DNA from: Goniomonas avonlea
Lineage: Eukaryota > Cryptophyceae > Goniomonadida > Goniomonadaceae
Length of the DNA: 11,351 nucleotides
Assembly: GCA_003573635.1 (NCBI GenBank)
Contig: QUTJ01031390.1
Coordinates: 1-11,351 of the forward strand
Reading direction: 5' to 3'
Shown here: positions 8,514 to 11,351 of the stretch, piece after piece
Numbering within the stretch: the stretch's first letter is position 1
Layout of the letters: each line of letters opens with the position of its first letter
Program-made: the position numbers and the translations under genes
The notes under the pieces: generated by a model
Database searches by the model: none
Told to the model about the DNA's origin: nothing
Seen by the model: the letters and a program-made list of their open reading frames with translations, nothing else

Positions 8514-9489
8514 CTAGTCGTGCGCAATCAAGTCTTGCAACACCGCTCCCGCAGCTCGCAGCGCCGCGGACTGCTCGGTCGCGAGCTCAGGGTGAATACT
8601 CGATACCAGTTGAGTGCCTTGGGTGGTAAACGATGCCGCAGCAAGCAGGTCAGCACCACCATGCCGACCCTGTGTCTGCAGGTGGGGTGAGTCATTAGAA
8701 ACACACGAAAAAACTGCGAACCGCGGCCACTCGGGAGTCACTTGAGGCAACAGAGTTTTCTTCTGGATGCAAAACTATCAGATCCAACAGCATCGCAACT
8801 GCGGTCAGACAGTCCAAGGCATCACGCGCATCATTGGACGTGGCCACAACTGCAGCAGCATCTGTTTGGTCACGTCAGTCAAACAAGCTACCGCTCTCTG
8901 GGTTACAGACCACAAAGGGGCCCAAGGTGAGACGGAAATGCTGTCAGGAAAGTACGCGCACGGCACAACGCAATACCGAGCAGATTTAAACCTTTCCACC
9001 GAGCCGGATCATTACACAAGGGATCAGATGACTCCATTCCGATTCCCCAAATCTTATCGTAAGGACTGGCCTCAACAAGAATTTTGGTGCCCGTCTCCAA
9101 CAATTGATGCCGAATGGCAGGAATCTGACTGCACTTGGCAAGGGAGCCGCGAAACACAATCTTCTCCCTGTTTTGAATCCAAACGCGGTCAACAAACGGG
9201 GAAACTTTCTGCCCCAGACTCTTCATCTGCTTTGCATTCTTCGTCTTCAAAATAGCTTCGGCGTTGCGAGAATCACCGAACAGCAAGGCTTTCTGGTGCA
9301 TCATGTACTGCTCGGCGCCTTGACAGTACAGGCATCAGCGCCAAATTTTCCTCACCAGAGGGCACACTCACATGTGTAAACATTCCCTAGAACAGTAAAC
9401 TGTGATGGGTGCCACTGAGAAGGCCAATCACCGGTTCGCCAGAAGAACACAAAAGCACTCGTCGTTTTCATGTCATTGGCCGCGGCCAT
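8514..9489 (-). CDS. NADAR-domain protein (YbiA/COG3236 superfamily) with helical C-terminal extension
   Basis: Exons: 9489-9372 and 9318-8956 (secure), 8861-8731 and 8675-8514 (probable). The 53-bp intron at 9319-9371 has a GTGAGT donor; removing it restores the family core VLGNVYTC-AEQYMMHQKALLFGD. Further signatures are FVFFWRTGDWPSQW at the N terminus, ILVEASPYDKIWGIG, and WKGLNLLGIAL, covering the whole NADAR fold (residues about 12-157). The Glu of AEQY and the acidic/aromatic EASPYDKIWG motif match expected active-site regions. Known: NADAR enzymes are N-glycosidase-like; bacterial and some eukaryotic members remove ADP-ribose from guanine bases, and others act on riboflavin-pathway intermediates. 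The extension (about residues 161-257) is Ala/Leu-rich and helical and depends on two less certain introns (94 bp, and 55 bp with a weak GTGGCC donor). Without them the protein would end at the stop at 8903. The start at 9489 leaves little sequence before the domain; an in-frame ATG at 9639 is possible. Confidence 0.85.
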
Positions 9490-9708
9490 GTCGGGGCTGA
9501 CGAAAGTGTGAGCTCGTTGTCGAGGACTCGAGCTCAAGGCCAGCGCCAGCCCTTCATACAAGTATCGCGGGCCACTCAAAGAGCACCTTTCGAGTTTCGG
9601 CATGATAGACTTTATCTGGTAATTAATCATACCATTCAAGTAACCATTGGACCTACGTCACCTACGAGACCCAGACTTTGTACTCGTACCGAGTCTACTA
9701 CCGACGTA

Positions 9709-9726
9709 CAGTAACTACAGTTACTG
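9709..9726. promoter_or_regulatory. Perfect 7-bp inverted repeat in the divergent promoter
   Basis: CAGTAAC, spacer TACA, then GTTACTG. It resembles the 1662-1680 element in having TAAC/GTTA arms and a 4-5 base spacer. A possible dimeric factor site; the role is inferred. Confidence 0.35.
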
Positions 9727-9807
9727 CAGTAGAGTTAGTTGACTTTGTAGAATACTCTAAATGTATGAGTAGCGTTACTATTAATTACGAGATAAGTTTC
9801 TCGGCCC

Positions 9808-9856
9808 AGGAGCCAGGCCAGCGGCCAGCGGCCAGCCCCAGCCGCGGCCCCGCGGC
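9808..9856. repeat. GC-rich GGCCAGC repeats and a CCGCGG inverted repeat
   Basis: Several GGCCAGC/GGCCAGG words in tandem are followed by CCGCGGCCCCGCGG, an inverted repeat of CCGCGG with a 2-base spacer. The block ends about ten bases before the ArfGAP ATG, so it probably lies in the core promoter or 5' leader. Confidence 0.7.
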
Positions 9857-9865
9857 ACAGTTTTG

Positions 9866-11351
9866 ATGTCCGGGGCGGACAATGGATGCTCAGCCGGGAT
9901 TCTGAAGCAGGGGGTATTAAATAAACGGGGTGAGATCCGTCTTGCTGGTTGGAAGCCGCGTTTCTGGCGGTAAGCTGGGGCATGATCACGGAAAGTCCTA
10001 ACCAGCCACAGGCTCCAGGATGATGGTCATTTGAGGTACTGGGAAGTTGCTGACTCTGGTTTGTCCACACCCTGTCGTGGCGAGCTGCATTGCATGCATA
10101 TTCGCGCACTGTCTGCCCATGACTCGAAGAACTTCCGGGTCCAGCCAGCCGGGTCCCTCATGTACGTCGTAAACGACTCAGTTGCAGCTGATCCAACTCA
10201 CCCAGCAACGTCTTTGCGATTACAACGGGAGACACCATATTTTATCTCCAAACGGATGACCGGGCCGACTTCCTCTCATGGGCCTCTGCCTTTCGACAAG
10301 CAGTGCCGGCCGCAATCTTCCGTGCTGACATTGCTGAGCCTGGCGACCTCGAATGTGTCATGGGGTCGATTCAGGGAGTCACCAACCCTCGCAAGGGACG
10401 AGAAGAGCTTTCGCCTGAATTGAAAGCTCTAGGACACTTACTTGACATGGAATGCAATCGTACTTGTGCAGATTGTCTCGAGCCGAATCCGACTTTTGCC
10501 TCCACGAACTTGGGAGTCTTCATCTGTATCAAATGTTCTGGTTCGCATCGCGCTCTGGGTGCTGATATTAGCAAAGTGTGTCAACCGCCCTCCCTGCTTG
10601 TTTCTCTAACTCGGGTCCAGGTACTTTCAACCGAGCTGGATGATTGGACCTCAGAACAGGTTGCGGGAATGGCGCGAGGCAATGAGGAAGTGAATAAGAG
10701 CTACGCTGCCACCACCCCACTCTTCCCTTTGTCTGGCAGCACGCCGCAGGTTCCATCGTTTGTGCACTGTTGAAGAGTCACCCCCTCTACCAGGCGATCA
10801 GAAATTCTTTCATTCGCACCAAGTACGCTGGTGGGGACTTCGACTGCAACGCTGCTGAGGCGCCAGTAGGAGCTTCTGACGATTTTCATCGAGTGCGACA
10901 CTTTTAAATCCGCAGTATCATGACACTTGCGGTTTGCTGCTTACATGTGCTCACTCGTGACCAAGACCGGGGGGTGGGCGCGTGAGTGCATGAGTGTGTG
11001 GGAGTGCGGGAGTGGGTGCGTGAGTGCGTGAGGAAACTGCAGGGTGGTTCGTGAATGTCCTGCACAGGGAACCGCGCAGGCAGTGCAAGGCAACGCTGGT
11101 GTCCTCACTGTGCGCTTGCTTCGAGGCAAAAATCTGATTGTATGCGATGTGCTGTCTGACTCAAGCGACTCCTACTGCCGCCTCCGCCTCTCGTCTTCCC
11201 AATTCGGGGCTGCCGTGCGCAGCGACACTGTATATTCCAGGTACTGTTTGGGTCAAAAACTGACGTCAGAGTGTCAGCACCCGCTCTCCCCTCTTGTTCC
11301 CCCCCTGTCCTCATATCCTCGGACATGAGAGTGCCAGCCCGCTCTCCCCTC
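9866..11351 (+). CDS. Arf GTPase-activating protein with PH, ArfGAP and C2 domains (3' end outside window)
   Basis: Exons: 9866-9969, 10012-10161, 10206-10575, 10621-10749, 10794-10865, 11068-11240, then a GTACTG donor opening an intron that runs past the edge. Introns are 42, 44, 45, 44 and 202 bp, and all phases match. Residues about 10-118 form a PH domain: GWKPRFWRL, HLRYWEV, NVFAITTGDTIFYLQT and the C-terminal helix with invariant Trp110 (SWASAFRQAV). Residues about 150-270 form the ArfGAP domain: zinc finger C172-x2-C175-x16-C192-x2-C195 followed by x4 and the catalytic arginine finger R200 (SHRALG), ending with SFIRTKY. A C2 domain starts near residue 286 (GVLTVRLLRGKNL, then SDSYCRL) and is cut by the window edge. 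Known: ArfGAPs switch off Arf GTPases in vesicle traffic; PH and C2 domains target phosphoinositide or acidic membranes. Inferred: a cytosolic, membrane-recruited Arf regulator. The intron at 10750-10793 has a poor GTTCCA donor and is the weakest junction. The usual Trp after the second zinc Cys is Phe182. Confidence 0.93.
10978..11033. repeat. GTGAGTGC-type minisatellite in an ArfGAP intron
   Basis: Imperfect GTGAGTGCAT / GGGAGTGCGG words within the 202-bp intron 10866-11067. They repeat a sequence resembling a splice donor (GTGAGT). Confidence 0.8.
11269..11351. repeat. Direct repeat at the right edge
   Basis: GAGTGTCAGCACCCGCTCTC... at 11269-11293 recurs as GAGTGCCAGCCCGCTCTC... at 11329-11351, 60 bases apart. 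It lies inside the partial intron after the first C2 exon and may be the start of a longer array beyond the window. Confidence 0.75.

Larger units (their letters stand above)
9490..9865. promoter_or_regulatory. Divergent upstream region of the NADAR and ArfGAP genes
   Basis: 376 bp between two start codons facing away from each other, so it probably holds both promoters. It contains TAC/GTA-rich sequence at 9650-9790 with an inverted repeat, and a GC-rich block at 9808-9856 just before the ArfGAP start. An in-frame extension of the NADAR gene up to 9639 would shorten it. Confidence 0.5.

Noticed and set aside
9490-9639. N-terminal extension of the NADAR protein to the ATG at 9639
   Set aside because: The added 50 residues show no family similarity and the domain begins shortly after the 9489 ATG; kept only as an alternative.
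10576-10620. Reading the 45-base segment in the ArfGAP finger region as coding
   Set aside because: It is stop-free but interrupts the conserved ISK-VLS join, begins GTGTGT, contains CTAAC and ends CAG, so it is an intron.
1-11351. Transposons, viral genes, tRNA/rRNA, CRISPR arrays
   Set aside because: I saw no transposase, reverse transcriptase, integrase, terminal repeats with target duplications, cloverleaf or spaced identical repeats.

Overview
The window looks like nuclear DNA from a microbial eukaryote. Every recognisable protein is broken by spliceosomal introns with GT..AG ends and, often, CTAAC/CTGAC/TAAT-type branch sites just before the acceptor. The proteins are eukaryotic types: an ISWI-partner chromatin protein, a PH-ArfGAP protein, a TPR protein with a signal peptide, and a NADAR enzyme. 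There are many CA, GA and GTGAGT microsatellites. Most introns are only about 42-60 bp; a few are 100-390 bp and often carry simple repeats. A protist is likely. A stramenopile/thraustochytrid-like or rhizarian source is a guess from intron size and repeat style, not proven. I rebuilt gene models by hand from splice sites, phase matching and domain continuity; no transcript or database was available.

Layout, left to right: (1) 1-1639, minus: 5' part of a TPR protein with an N-terminal signal peptide, running to the left edge. (2) 2027-7608, minus: a gene of about 14-15 exons for a chromatin-remodelling accessory subunit of the ACF1/BAZ/RSF1 class. It has a PCNA-binding-like motif, DDT, WHIM1, WHIM2, a PHD finger, then alternating acidic and basic blocks. 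(3) 7607-8069, plus: a small unrecognised gene whose proposed start overlaps the start of gene 2. (4) 8514-9489, minus: a NADAR-domain protein with a predicted helical C-terminal extension. (5) 9866 to the right edge, plus: an ArfGAP with PH, ArfGAP and C2 domains in that order.

Genes 1 and 2 are in tandem on the minus strand, 3 and 4 converge, and 4 and 5 diverge from a 376-bp shared upstream region. The genes do not form one pathway. The gaps hold short perfect inverted repeats, a degenerate ~30-bp repeat array and GA/CT tracts. I found no rRNA, tRNA, CRISPR array, transposon or viral gene.

I found no convincing new multi-gene system. The most notable points are the PCNA-binding-like motif on an ISWI-type subunit, the PH-ArfGAP-C2 architecture, the eukaryotic NADAR protein, and tiny introns that are often multiples of three without stop codons.
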